From: an uncultured Anaerolineaceae bacterium
Lineage (GTDB): Bacteria > Chloroflexota > Anaerolineae > Anaerolineales > Anaerolineaceae
Length of the DNA: 6,728 nt
Direction of reading: 5' to 3'
Assembly: GCA_937894825.1 (NCBI GenBank)
Contig: CALCQT010000130.1
Location: 1 to 6,728 of the forward strand
Shown piece by piece: positions 1-6,267 of this stretch. The position numbers and the translations under genes were made by a program. Positions within the stretch are counted from its first letter, which is position 1. Every line of letters starts with the position of its first letter. Below the pieces are notes generated by a model. That model was given only the letters and a program-made list of their open reading frames with translations. It searched no databases and had not been told where the DNA came from.

Positions 1-372
1 GACGCAACGCTGGCAATTTATGAAATTATCAAAGCCGGCGGCTTCACGACCGGCGGCCTGAACTTTGACTCGAAAGCGCGCCGCCCGTCCTTTGAGCCGA
101 ATGACGTCTTCCTCTCGCACATCGCGGGGATGGACACCATGGCGCTGGGTCTGCGCGTGGCGGACAAACTCATCCGGGACGGCCGGATCGACCGCTTCGT
201 TGAGGAACGCTATGCCAGCTATAACAGCGGCATCGGCAAGCGCATCGTCGACGGCGCCGTCACCATTCAGGAACTTGAACAATATGCGCTTGAAATGGGT
301 GATGTGAAGACCAACACGAGCGGCCGGCAGGAATACCTCGAAAGTATCATCAATCAGGTAATGTTCGGATAA
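1..372 (+). CDS. xylA: Xylose isomerase, C-terminal 123 residues (5' end outside window)
   Basis: This is the end of a cytoplasmic, metal-dependent D-xylose isomerase, which converts D-xylose to D-xylulose. The reading frame is open from base 1 and ends at TAA 370-372. The visible part corresponds to roughly the last quarter of a usual protein of about 440 residues. It opens with the strongly conserved [16 protein letters not shown] block (visible residues 13-28); the aspartate at visible residue 23 aligns with the metal-binding Asp339 of the E. coli enzyme. [19 protein letters not shown] follows, then the [14 protein letters not shown] and [16 protein letters not shown] segments typical of the family's C-terminal arm. 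The gene is followed after only 4 bp by xylB, so the two are almost certainly co-transcribed. The promoter and N-terminal part lie upstream of the window. A start at an internal ATG (130) would discard the metal site and is not credible. Confidence 0.97.
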   Translation, partial: DATLAIYEIIKAGGFTTGGLNFDSKARRPSFEPNDVFLSHIAGMDTMALGLRVADKLIRDGRIDRFVEERYASYNSGIGKRIVDGAVTIQELEQYALEMGDVKTNTSGRQEYLESIINQVMFG

Positions 373-376
373 TCGT

Positions 377-1900
377 ATGGCTTATCTCATCGGAGTAGAT
401 CTCGGAACCTCAGGGACAAAAACTGTCCTCTTTGACGAAACCGGCAAAGTCCACGGCTCAGTTACCGTCGAGTATCCCCTGTATCAGGAACGCAACGGCT
501 GGTCTGAGCAGGAACCGGAGGACTGGTGGCATGCTGCCAAGACCAGCATCTCGGCTGCGATCTCCCAGAGCGGCGTCGATGCCGCTGAAATCAAAGGCGT
601 CGGTATCTCCGGCCAGATGCACGGACTGGTGATGCTGGATAAAGCGGGGAATGTCCTCCGGCGTTCGATCATCTGGTCCGACCAACGAACGGCAAAAGAG
701 TGTGAACAGATCACCGACCTTGTCGGTGCGGAACGGCTCATCGCGATCACGGCGAATCCGGCTCTGACCGGATTCACCGCCTCGAAAATTTTATGGGTGC
801 GCAACAACGAACCGGAAATTTATGAAAAATGCGCTCACATCCTGCTGCCGAAAGATTTTGTCCGTTACCGCCTGACCGGCGAATTCGCCACGGAAGTATC
901 CGATGCCTCCGGCATGCAGTTGTTGGACGTTCCCAACCGCCGCTGGTCGGATGAAGTGCTTGACAAGCTGTCGATCGACAGCGCTTTGCTCGGAAAAGTC
1001 TATGAATCGCCTGAAATTACCGGCGCTCTGACCGCCAAAGCAGCAGCCGAAACCGGACTCAAAGCCGGCACACCGGTGGTTGGCGGCGCGGGAGACAACG
1101 CGGCCGCAGCCGTCGGAACGGGTGCGGTGCGCGATGGGCTGGCGTTTACCACCATCGGCTCATCGGGGGTTGTGTATGCACATTCTTCAAAAATCTCCAT
1201 CGATCCCAAAGGCAGGGTCCACACGTTCTGCTGCGCCGTACCCGGCGCGTGGCACGTGATGGGTGTCCACCAGGCAGCCGGTCTCTCGCTGAGATGGCTG
1301 CGCGATACAGCCTGCACGCCTGAAATGGAAGAAGCCCGGAGACAGGGTGTGGATCCCTACGTTGTGATGGGCGCCGAGGCTGAAAAAATCGCTCCCGGCG
1401 CTGACCGCCTGATCTATCTGCCCTATCTGAACGGCGAACGGACACCGCATCTGGACCCGAACTGCCGGGGTGTTTTCTTCGGCTTGTCCGGTGTTCATCA
1501 GCGCCCGCATCTGATCCGGGCCGTGATGGAAGGCGTCAGTTATTCACTGCGGGACAGCATCAGCATCCTGCGGGAAATGGATGTTGAACTGAAAGAAATG
1601 ATGGTTACCGGCGGCGGCGGACGCAGTCCGCTATGGCGGCAGATGCTGGCGGATAATTTCCACTGTCCGGTGAAAACCGTGGATACAAAGGAGGGGCCTG
1701 CGCTGGGCGCAGCGATCCTGGCCGGTGTGGGAACCGGTGTCTTCGGTTCCGTTCCTGAAGCCTGCGAAGCGCTGATTCACGGCGACGTGATCCAGCATCC
1801 GCTTGAGGCCAACGCTGCATATTATGACCGCGCTTATCCGCTCTACCGGCAGCTTTATCAGGATTTACGGGAGTCTTTCGTCAGACTGGCTGCATTATGA
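377..1900 (+). CDS. xylB: Xylulokinase (FGGY carbohydrate kinase)
   Basis: Cytoplasmic kinase that phosphorylates D-xylulose with ATP to D-xylulose 5-phosphate, the second step after XylA. The 507-residue product is slightly longer than E. coli XylB (484) and appears intact. Visible motifs are: GVDLGTSGTK (residues 6-15), the first phosphate-binding loop with D8; GISGQMHG (76-83), whose M81-H82 match the substrate-contacting Met-His of E. coli XylB; GFTASKILWVRNN (132-144), matching the first FGGY family signature; GGAGDNAAAAVG (236-247), with D240 at the place of the catalytic base Asp233; YLNGERTPHLDP (350-361); and TGGGGRSPLWRQMLAD (411-426), the second FGGY signature and adenine-binding region. 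The Met-His pair and close colinearity with XylB favour xylulokinase over glycerol or gluconate kinase. The start codon lies 4 bp after the xylA stop with only a weak Shine-Dalgarno (GGA 367-369, inside the xylA end), which suggests translational coupling. Confidence 0.97.
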   Translation: MAYLIGVDLGTSGTKTVLFDETGKVHGSVTVEYPLYQERNGWSEQEPEDWWHAAKTSISAAISQSGVDAAEIKGVGISGQMHGLVMLDKAGNVLRRSIIWSDQRTAKECEQITDLVGAERLIAITANPALTGFTASKILWVRNNEPEIYEKCAHILLPKDFVRYRLTGEFATEVSDASGMQLLDVPNRRWSDEVLDKLSIDSALLGKVYESPEITGALTAKAAAETGLKAGTPVVGGAGDNAAAAVGTGAVRDGLAFTTIGSSGVVYAHSSKISIDPKGRVHTFCCAVPGAWHVMGVHQAAGLSLRWLRDTACTPEMEEARRQGVDPYVVMGAEAEKIAPGADRLIYLPYLNGERTPHLDPNCRGVFFGLSGVHQRPHLIRAVMEGVSYSLRDSISILREMDVELKEMMVTGGGGRSPLWRQMLADNFHCPVKTVDTKEGPALGAAILAGVGTGVFGSVPEACEALIHGDVIQHPLEANAAYYDRAYPLYRQLYQDLRESFVRLAAL

Positions 1901-2019
1901 CAGGAATTGATCGCTGAGGAAAACAGACAGAATAGCCGGAAAAAAGTCATGAAAAAACAAGATTTTCCTCATATTACCCAAGCGAAAAAGCCAACAGGAG
2001 ACAATTTTTAACAATCGTT

Positions 2020-2048
2020 AACGAGGAAAAAGCTTTTTTACGTTTTTT
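2020..2048 (+). terminator. Weak terminator-like hairpin after xylB
   Basis: AACG (2020-2023) pairs with CGTT (2041-2044). After an A/A mismatch, GGAAAA (2025-2030) pairs with TTTTTT (2034-2039), including two G-U pairs, leaving a 3-nt AGC loop. The 3' arm runs into a T tract (2043-2048). The layout resembles an intrinsic terminator for xylAB, but the stem is AU-rich and imperfect and sits about 120 bp after the xylB stop. It may be partial or inactive. Confidence 0.3.
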
Positions 2049-2092
2049 GAGCGAAATCGTTTGAAAAATGCGCAGCTGGAACAATGTTAAAA

Positions 2093-2120
2093 TTGACAAA
2101 TATTTGAAGGATTCTAAAAA
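2093..2120 (+). promoter_or_regulatory. Candidate sigma70-type promoter for chvE
   Basis: A perfect TTGACA -35 hexamer (2093-2098) is followed after 16 bp by TAAAAA (2115-2120), which matches four of six positions of the -10 consensus. Transcription would start near 2127, leaving a leader of about 45 nt before the chvE start codon. The -10 is imperfect, but the full -35 consensus in AT-rich DNA and the position directly upstream of a strong ribosome binding site make this the best promoter in the window. Confidence 0.5.
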
Positions 2121-2126
2121 GAAAAA

Positions 2127-2148
2127 TTACATCAAAACATCGATGTAA
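2127..2148. promoter_or_regulatory. Palindromic operator candidate at the chvE transcription start
   Basis: TTACATC (2127-2133) and GATGTAA (2142-2148) are a perfect 7-bp inverted repeat around 8 bp. Inside it, ACATCGATGT (2137-2146) is a perfect 10-bp palindrome, so the motif ACATC occurs twice in direct and once in inverted orientation. The site begins where the candidate promoter would start transcription, a typical place for a repressor operator. In RNA it could also form a small stem near the 5' end. The binding protein is not identified. Confidence 0.45.
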
Positions 2149-2156
2149 CAACAAAC

Positions 2157-2163
2157 AAAGGAG
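2157..2163 (+). promoter_or_regulatory. Strong Shine-Dalgarno of chvE
   Basis: AAAGGAG ends 8 nt before the ATG at 2172. It is the strongest ribosome binding site in the window, which fits the high expression expected of a substrate-binding protein. It fixes the chvE start, which also gives a complete signal peptide. Confidence 0.85.
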
Positions 2164-2171
2164 ATGTATAA

Positions 2172-3230
2172 ATGAAAAAGTTAATAGTTGTTTTGTTTGT
2201 TTTGGCAGTACTCATTTCTGCCGTCCCCGCATTCGCCGCAGGTGAATTAGTCGGCGTTGCAATGCCCACCAACAGCCTCCAACGCTGGAACCAGGACGGA
2301 CAAAACATGAAGGCCCAGTTGGAAGAAGCGGGCTATGAAGTTATTCTTGAATACGCCAACAATGACGTCGCTCTGCAGATCTCCCAGATCGAAAACATGA
2401 TTCTGAGCGAAGTGAAAGTTCTGGTCATCGCTTCGATCGATGGCGGCGCGTTGGGTGATGTTCTGAAGACCGCTTCTGAAAATGGCATCCCGGTCATCGC
2501 TTATGACCGTCTGATCACCGGTACCGAATACGTCGATTACTACACATCCTTCGACAACTATCGGGTCGGTAAATTCCAGGGTGATTTCATCGTGGAAGCT
2601 TTGGATCTTGAAAACGCGGAAGGCCCGTTCAACATTGAATATTTCGGCGGTTCACCGGACGACAACAACGCTCACCTGTTCTACCAGGGCGCGATCGACG
2701 TTCTGCAGCCGTACATCGATGCCGGTAAACTGGTCAATCCTTCCGGACAGATCGCTTTCGAAACTGTTGCGATTCTCGGCTGGGGCACGGATGACGCCCA
2801 GGCCCGGATGGACAACCTGATCAATGGCTACTATGCCGACGGCACACCGCTGGACATCGTTCTTTCCCCGAACGACTCCCTCGCACTGGGCATCGCCAAT
2901 TCACTGACCGCTGCCGGTTTCACCGAAGAAAACTGGCCGATTCTGACCGGACAGGACTGCGACATCCCGAACACCATCAACATTATCCTCGGAAAGCAGT
3001 CAATGTCCATCTTCAAAGATACCCGCACCCTGGCGACCAAGACCGTTGAAATGGTCGGTCAGATCCTGGCCGGTGAAGAAGTTGAAGTCAACAACACCGA
3101 AGATTATGACAACGGCGTCAAAGTTGTTCCGTCTTACCTGAACGACCCGGTCTTCGCTGACATCAACAACTACAAAGAACTCCTGATCGACTCCGGTTAC
3201 TACACCGAAGATCAGCTCGTTGTGAAATAA
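2172..3230 (+). CDS. chvE: ChvE-type monosaccharide ABC transporter substrate-binding protein
   Basis: Exported sugar-binding protein that captures aldoses and presents them to the MmsA-MmsB importer. The 352-residue product starts with a clear signal peptide: KK at 2-3, hydrophobic core about 4-18, and AFA cleavage motif at 20-22. There is no lipobox cysteine, so the mature protein is soluble rather than a lipoprotein. The body is a two-lobed periplasmic-binding-protein type 1 (Peripla_BP_4) fold. Blocks closely follow Agrobacterium ChvE: VGVAMPTNSLQRWNQDG (27-43), QISQIENMI (69-77), KVLVIASIDGGALGDVL (82-98), PVIAYDRLI (107-115), GPFNIEYFGGSPDDNNA (151-167), ARMDNLINGYY (211-221), LSPNDSLALGI (231-241), LTGQDCD (258-264) and NGVKVVPSYL (314-323). 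The R38-W39, D90, R113 and D262 positions lie in the blocks that line the sugar site in this family. ChvE homologues bind several aldoses including xylose; the xylAB neighbours make xylose a probable ligand here. A XylF assignment is less likely given the ChvE-specific blocks. Confidence 0.93.
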   Translation: MKKLIVVLFVLAVLISAVPAFAAGELVGVAMPTNSLQRWNQDGQNMKAQLEEAGYEVILEYANNDVALQISQIENMILSEVKVLVIASIDGGALGDVLKTASENGIPVIAYDRLITGTEYVDYYTSFDNYRVGKFQGDFIVEALDLENAEGPFNIEYFGGSPDDNNAHLFYQGAIDVLQPYIDAGKLVNPSGQIAFETVAILGWGTDDAQARMDNLINGYYADGTPLDIVLSPNDSLALGIANSLTAAGFTEENWPILTGQDCDIPNTINIILGKQSMSIFKDTRTLATKTVEMVGQILAGEEVEVNNTEDYDNGVKVVPSYLNDPVFADINNYKELLIDSGYYTEDQLVVK

Positions 3231-3259
3231 GCGATTTTCCGTAACAAATCAGACTGACT

Positions 3260-3303
3260 TAAGGCAGTATGAAGGCAATTTCAAATTGAATCATACTGCC
3301 TTA
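3260..3303 (+). repeat. 13-bp perfect stem-loop directly after chvE
   Basis: TAAGGCAGTATGA (3260-3272) is exactly complementary in reverse to TCATACTGCCTTA (3291-3303). The 18-nt loop contains a further inverted repeat, CAATTT-C-AAATTG (3276-3288). No T tract follows (CCAAATCAGG), so this is not a classical intrinsic terminator. The position 30 nt after the binding-protein stop codon fits an mRNA-stabilising or partial-termination hairpin, a known way for importer operons to make more binding protein than membrane components. Confidence 0.75.
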
Positions 3304-3458
3304 CCAAATCAGGATCGCCTGTCAGAAATTGGAATTATCGAATCGCTGATCACATACAATACTTGTTTTCATGTGTTGAAATATTGGTTGCAGATCAATC
3401 CAAATTACAGGATCCACCCAAATTTGCAATAGCTATTTCAACCCAGTGAAATCAAATC

Positions 3459-3489
3459 GTGGTGGTTTGCTCTTGAGTCAGACCACCAC
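3459..3489 (+). promoter_or_regulatory. Stem-loop immediately upstream of the mmsA ribosome binding site
   Basis: GTGGTGGTTTG (3459-3469) pairs with CAGACCACCAC (3479-3489) over 11 positions, one of them G-U, around a 9-nt loop. The 3' foot ends 5 nt before the AAGGAG Shine-Dalgarno (3495-3500). No T tract follows, which argues against an intrinsic terminator. It could protect the 5' end of a processed mmsAB transcript, modulate ribosome access, or be a protein-binding palindrome in DNA. Confidence 0.55.
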
Positions 3490-3492
3490 AAT

Positions 3493-3500
3493 GGAAGGAG
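3493..3500 (+). promoter_or_regulatory. Shine-Dalgarno of mmsA
   Basis: GGAAGGAG ends 9 nt before the ATG at 3510. This decides the start. The earlier ATG at 3491 overlaps the ribosome binding site itself and is out of frame. Confidence 0.8.
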
Positions 3501-3509
3501 AAACCCTTA

Positions 3510-5078
3510 ATGGAGAACATTCTTCTTGAGATGCAATCCATAACAAAAGAATTTCCCGGTGTCCGCGCACTGGACAACGTCAGCTTTAAAGTAAAAGAAG
3601 GCGAGGTACATGCACTGGTCGGTGAGAATGGCGCCGGGAAATCGACGTTGATGAATGTATTAAGCGGTTGGTACGCGTATGGCAGCTACGATGGACAAAT
3701 TATTTTTGATGGACAGGAATGCAAATTTTTTAACCTGAGAGATAGTGAAAAGCTCGGTATCGTTATCATCCATCAGGAATTAGGACTGATCCCTTACCTC
3801 TCAATCGCAGAAAACATGTTCCTCGGAAACGAAACCGCGAGCAAACTCGGTCCGCTACACGTCATCGACTGGAACGAATGTCATAATCGCGCCACAGAAA
3901 TGCTGAACAAAGTCGGGTTGGATGAAAATCCGGAAACATTAATCAAAGATATCGGTGTTGGAAAACAGCAGATGGTTGAAATCGCGAAGGCAATGGCAAA
4001 AAACGTCCGGCTGCTGATTCTTGATGAACCAACTGCCTCATTAAATGATCAGGACAGTGCACATCTGTTGGATCTGGTTCGCGGCATGAAAGAAAAGGGC
4101 GTGACCTGTATCATCATCTCTCATAAGCTTAATGAGGTAGAACAAATTGCCGATGCGATTACGATCATCCGCGATGGCGCGACGATCGAAACGTTATACA
4201 GGGGCATTGATGAATTTACCCAGGATCGGATTATCAAAGGCATGGTCGGACGGGAAATGACCGATCGTTACCCCAGTCGTGAATCGAACCCCGGTGAGAT
4301 CTGTTTCGAGGTCCGGAATTGGAATGTTGAGCACCCGCTTTATGAAGGAAAACGCGTTATTCAGGATGCTAATTTCGATGTTCGAAAGGGTGAAATCATT
4401 GGTTTTGCCGGATTAATGGGATCGGGCCGAACAGAATTGGCGATGAGCGTCTTCGGGAAAGCGTATGGGAAGAATATTACCGGACAAATCTTCAAGGACG
4501 GAAAAGAAGTCCAACTCAATGACGTCGCGGATGCGATCCGGAAAGGGGTCATGTATCTGACCGAAGATCGAAAAGGCGCTGGGCTAAACGCCATTGACGA
4601 CATTCGCCACAACATCACGATCGCGAACCTGCAGAGCATCAGCAAGCGTAATGTCGTTAACCATAACGAAGAAATCAAAGTCGCTGAAGAATACCGGGAA
4701 AAACTCGCCATCCGCTCTACCGGCATCCTGCAAACAGCCGGGACACTTTCCGGTGGCAATCAGCAGAAAGTGATGTTGAGCCGGGGATTATTTTCTAATC
4801 CGGATGTATTAATTCTGGATGAACCCACCAGAGGCATTGACGTCGGTTCAAAATATGAAATTTACACCTTCATGAACGAATTGGTAAATGAAGGAAAAGC
4901 GGTTATTTTTGTTTCATCCGAAATGCCTGAGCTTTTGGGTATGTGTGACCGTATTTTCGTGCTGAATGAAGGTCGTATCATCGCTGAACTATCGGGAGAC
5001 GAACTTTCCCAGGAAATTATCATGGAAAAAATACTCACTGACACCAGAAAGAGGGCAGAACATGCAACAATTCAGTAA
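3510..5078 (+). CDS. mmsA: Sugar ABC transporter double ATPase, MmsA/GguA type
   Basis: Cytoplasmic energising subunit of the ChvE-MmsAB importer, with two fused nucleotide-binding domains in 522 residues, the usual size. Domain 1 (about 1-250) has Walker A GENGAGKST (38-46), Q-loop HQE (88-90), signature region IGVGKQQMVEIAKA (148-161), Walker B LLILDEPTASL (168-178) and the switch histidine H205. Domain 2 (about 265-510) has a degenerate Walker A GLMGSGRTEL (301-310, Arg-Thr in place of Lys-Ser/Thr), TEDRK (351-355), a canonical LSGGNQQK signature (413-420), Walker B LILDEPTRGID (434-444), and serines (SSE, 469-471) where the switch histidine would be. This asymmetry is normal for monosaccharide importers (RbsA, XylG, MglA, GguA). 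The block GWYAYGSYDGQI (53-64) and EKLGIVIIHQELGLIPYLSIAENMFLGNE (80-108 region) point to the GguA/MmsA subgroup. The gene overlaps mmsB by 17 bp. Confidence 0.94.
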   Translation: MENILLEMQSITKEFPGVRALDNVSFKVKEGEVHALVGENGAGKSTLMNVLSGWYAYGSYDGQIIFDGQECKFFNLRDSEKLGIVIIHQELGLIPYLSIAENMFLGNETASKLGPLHVIDWNECHNRATEMLNKVGLDENPETLIKDIGVGKQQMVEIAKAMAKNVRLLILDEPTASLNDQDSAHLLDLVRGMKEKGVTCIIISHKLNEVEQIADAITIIRDGATIETLYRGIDEFTQDRIIKGMVGREMTDRYPSRESNPGEICFEVRNWNVEHPLYEGKRVIQDANFDVRKGEIIGFAGLMGSGRTELAMSVFGKAYGKNITGQIFKDGKEVQLNDVADAIRKGVMYLTEDRKGAGLNAIDDIRHNITIANLQSISKRNVVNHNEEIKVAEEYREKLAIRSTGILQTAGTLSGGNQQKVMLSRGLFSNPDVLILDEPTRGIDVGSKYEIYTFMNELVNEGKAVIFVSSEMPELLGMCDRIFVLNEGRIIAELSGDELSQEIIMEKILTDTRKRAEHATIQ

Positions 5079-6243
5079 ATCATTTCGGGCAAGCATCCGT
5101 CAGTACATGATGATCATCGCGATGGTCGTCCTGGTGGTTTTCTTCTATACATCCACCGGCGGAAAATTCGGCAAACCCATGAATGTGTACAACATCATCA
5201 TGCAGAACGGGTATGTCCTGGTCCTGGCGATCGGTATGCTCCTCCCGATCCTGATCGGTACAATCGACCTCTCAGTCGGTTCGGTAGTCGCAGTGATCGG
5301 TGCGGTTGCCGGAATCATGATGTATCGCTGGGGACAACCGGTGTGGCTAACGCTGATCGTCTGTATCTTGTGCGGGGTGGTCATTGGCATCTGGCAGGGT
5401 TTTTGGATCGCGATTGTGAATCTGCCGCCATTCATCGCTACGCTGGGCGGCATGCTGATCTTCCGCGGCCTGACGTTGGTACTGCTGCAAGGGAAAACCC
5501 TGGCGCCGCTGCCATCATCCTATGTGCAAATTTCTTCCGGCTATATTCCGGATATTGTCAGCAATATTTTCGGTATTGAAAGCAATATGAATATCACAAC
5601 GATCGTGATAGCCGTCATCCTGTGTTTGTTGGTCCTTTATGGTCAACTGAATGCCCGAAAACAAAAACTCAAATATGGCTTCCAGGCGCCCGGGATACCC
5701 GCGATCCTGCTGCGCGTATTTCTGATCTCCGCCGCCATTCTTTTGGTCGCCTCACGGTTGGCATTGTACAAAGGGATTCCTTTCGTCTTAGTTATCGTCG
5801 GTGTGCTGGCCCTTTTCTATACATTTATTCTAAATAACACAACCATCGGACGTTATATCTATGCACTGGGCGGAAACGCCAGGGCAGCTGAACTATCCGG
5901 TATCAATATCCGAAATGTAAAATACGGTATTTTTATCAATATGGCCATTATGAGCGCGGTAGCTGGAATTGTATTTTCCGCCCGCTTGAATTCTGCCAGT
6001 CCGCTGGCCGGACAAAGCTTCGAAATGGACGCCATCGCCTCCTGTTATTTGGGCGGCGCTTCTGCTTCCGGCGGCATCGGAACCATTATGGGCGCACTGG
6101 TGGGCGGTCTGATTATGGGGATTTTGAATAACGGTATGTCCCTGCTGGGCGTTTCATCCGATGCACAGCAGATCGTCAAAGGTCTGGTGGTTATTCTGGC
6201 CGTCGCTTTTGATATTCTTTCGAAATCCAAATCTTCAAAATAA
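5062..6243 (+). CDS. mmsB: Sugar ABC transporter permease, MmsB/GguB type
   Basis: Integral membrane channel of the importer, BPD_transp_2 (RbsC-like) family, 393 residues. The frame is open further upstream to an ATG at 4966, but that would add 32 polar residues encoded within mmsA. ATG 5062 is preceded by GAGGG (5051-5055) at 6 nt and yields the short N-terminus MQQFSKSFRASIRQY seen in this family. About ten hydrophobic segments are visible, for example near 15-30, 50-66, 70-88, 95-118, 124-143, 179-194, 214-231, 239-256, 288-306, 342-358 and 370-386; the exact count needs a topology predictor. Family markers are GTIDLSVGSVVAV (66-78), PPFIATLGGMLIFRGL (122-137), GRYIYALGGNARAAELSGI (263-281, the loop contacting the ATPase) and YLGGASASGGIGTIMGA (329-345). 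The 17-bp overlap with mmsA implies coupled translation. Confidence 0.94.
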   Translation: MQQFSKSFRASIRQYMMIIAMVVLVVFFYTSTGGKFGKPMNVYNIIMQNGYVLVLAIGMLLPILIGTIDLSVGSVVAVIGAVAGIMMYRWGQPVWLTLIVCILCGVVIGIWQGFWIAIVNLPPFIATLGGMLIFRGLTLVLLQGKTLAPLPSSYVQISSGYIPDIVSNIFGIESNMNITTIVIAVILCLLVLYGQLNARKQKLKYGFQAPGIPAILLRVFLISAAILLVASRLALYKGIPFVLVIVGVLALFYTFILNNTTIGRYIYALGGNARAAELSGINIRNVKYGIFINMAIMSAVAGIVFSARLNSASPLAGQSFEMDAIASCYLGGASASGGIGTIMGALVGGLIMGILNNGMSLLGVSSDAQQIVKGLVVILAVAFDILSKSKSSK

Positions 6244-6267
6244 ACCACTGTTTCGATCCATTTCCGG

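Larger units (their letters stand above)
1901..2171. other. AT-rich intergenic region between xylB and chvE
   Basis: No coding sequence is seen in these 271 bp. The region is much more AT-rich than either flanking gene. It contains, in order: a GAGGAAAA / TTTTCCTC / GAGGAAAA set (1916-1923, 1963-1970, 2023-2030); the inverted repeat TTAAC-AATC-GTTAA (2008-2021); a weak terminator-like hairpin with T-runs (2020-2048); a loosely cre/LacI-operator-like CGAAATCGTTTGAA (2052-2065); AACAATGTT (2080-2088); a sigma70-type promoter (2093-2120); a palindrome (2127-2148); and the chvE Shine-Dalgarno (2157-2163). The density of symmetric elements indicates that the transporter is regulated separately from, or in addition to, xylAB. 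No regulator gene lies in the window, so the protein that binds here is unknown. Confidence 0.7.
3231..3509. other. Intergenic region between chvE and mmsA
   Basis: These 279 bp hold no convincing coding sequence. They contain a strong stem-loop right after chvE (3260-3303) flanked by an 11-bp imperfect direct repeat, and a second stem-loop (3459-3489) just before the mmsA ribosome binding site. A poor promoter candidate, TTGCAA (3424-3429) - 17 bp - TGAAAT (3447-3452), would start transcription near the second stem-loop. The spacer is unusually long for genes encoding one transporter and probably separates expression of the binding protein from that of the membrane complex. Confidence 0.6.

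Noticed and set aside
1687..1696. Shine-Dalgarno-like AAGGAGGGG inside xylB
   Set aside because: It encodes the conserved KEGPALGAA segment of the kinase, and no suitable start codon with a real downstream frame follows.
484..1820. Several long minus-strand open frames opposite xylB (and similar ones opposite mmsA and mmsB)
   Set aside because: They are by-products of codon bias in the + strand genes. Their compositions are Arg/Pro/Ser-rich and they have no recognisable domains or start signals.
3260..3303. Intrinsic terminator after chvE
   Set aside because: The stem is excellent but no T tract follows on either side. Stabilising or insertion-derived hairpin fits better than a true terminator.
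3818..4985. Missing Walker A lysine and switch histidine in the second ATPase domain of MmsA as a defect
   Set aside because: Asymmetric, degenerate second nucleotide sites are normal for the RbsA/XylG/GguA family, so this is not unusual.
4966..5061. Extended N-terminus for the permease starting at ATG 4966
   Set aside because: The added 32 residues are polar, unlike MmsB N-termini, and lie in DNA coding for the conserved MmsA end. ATG 5062 has a well-placed GAGGG.
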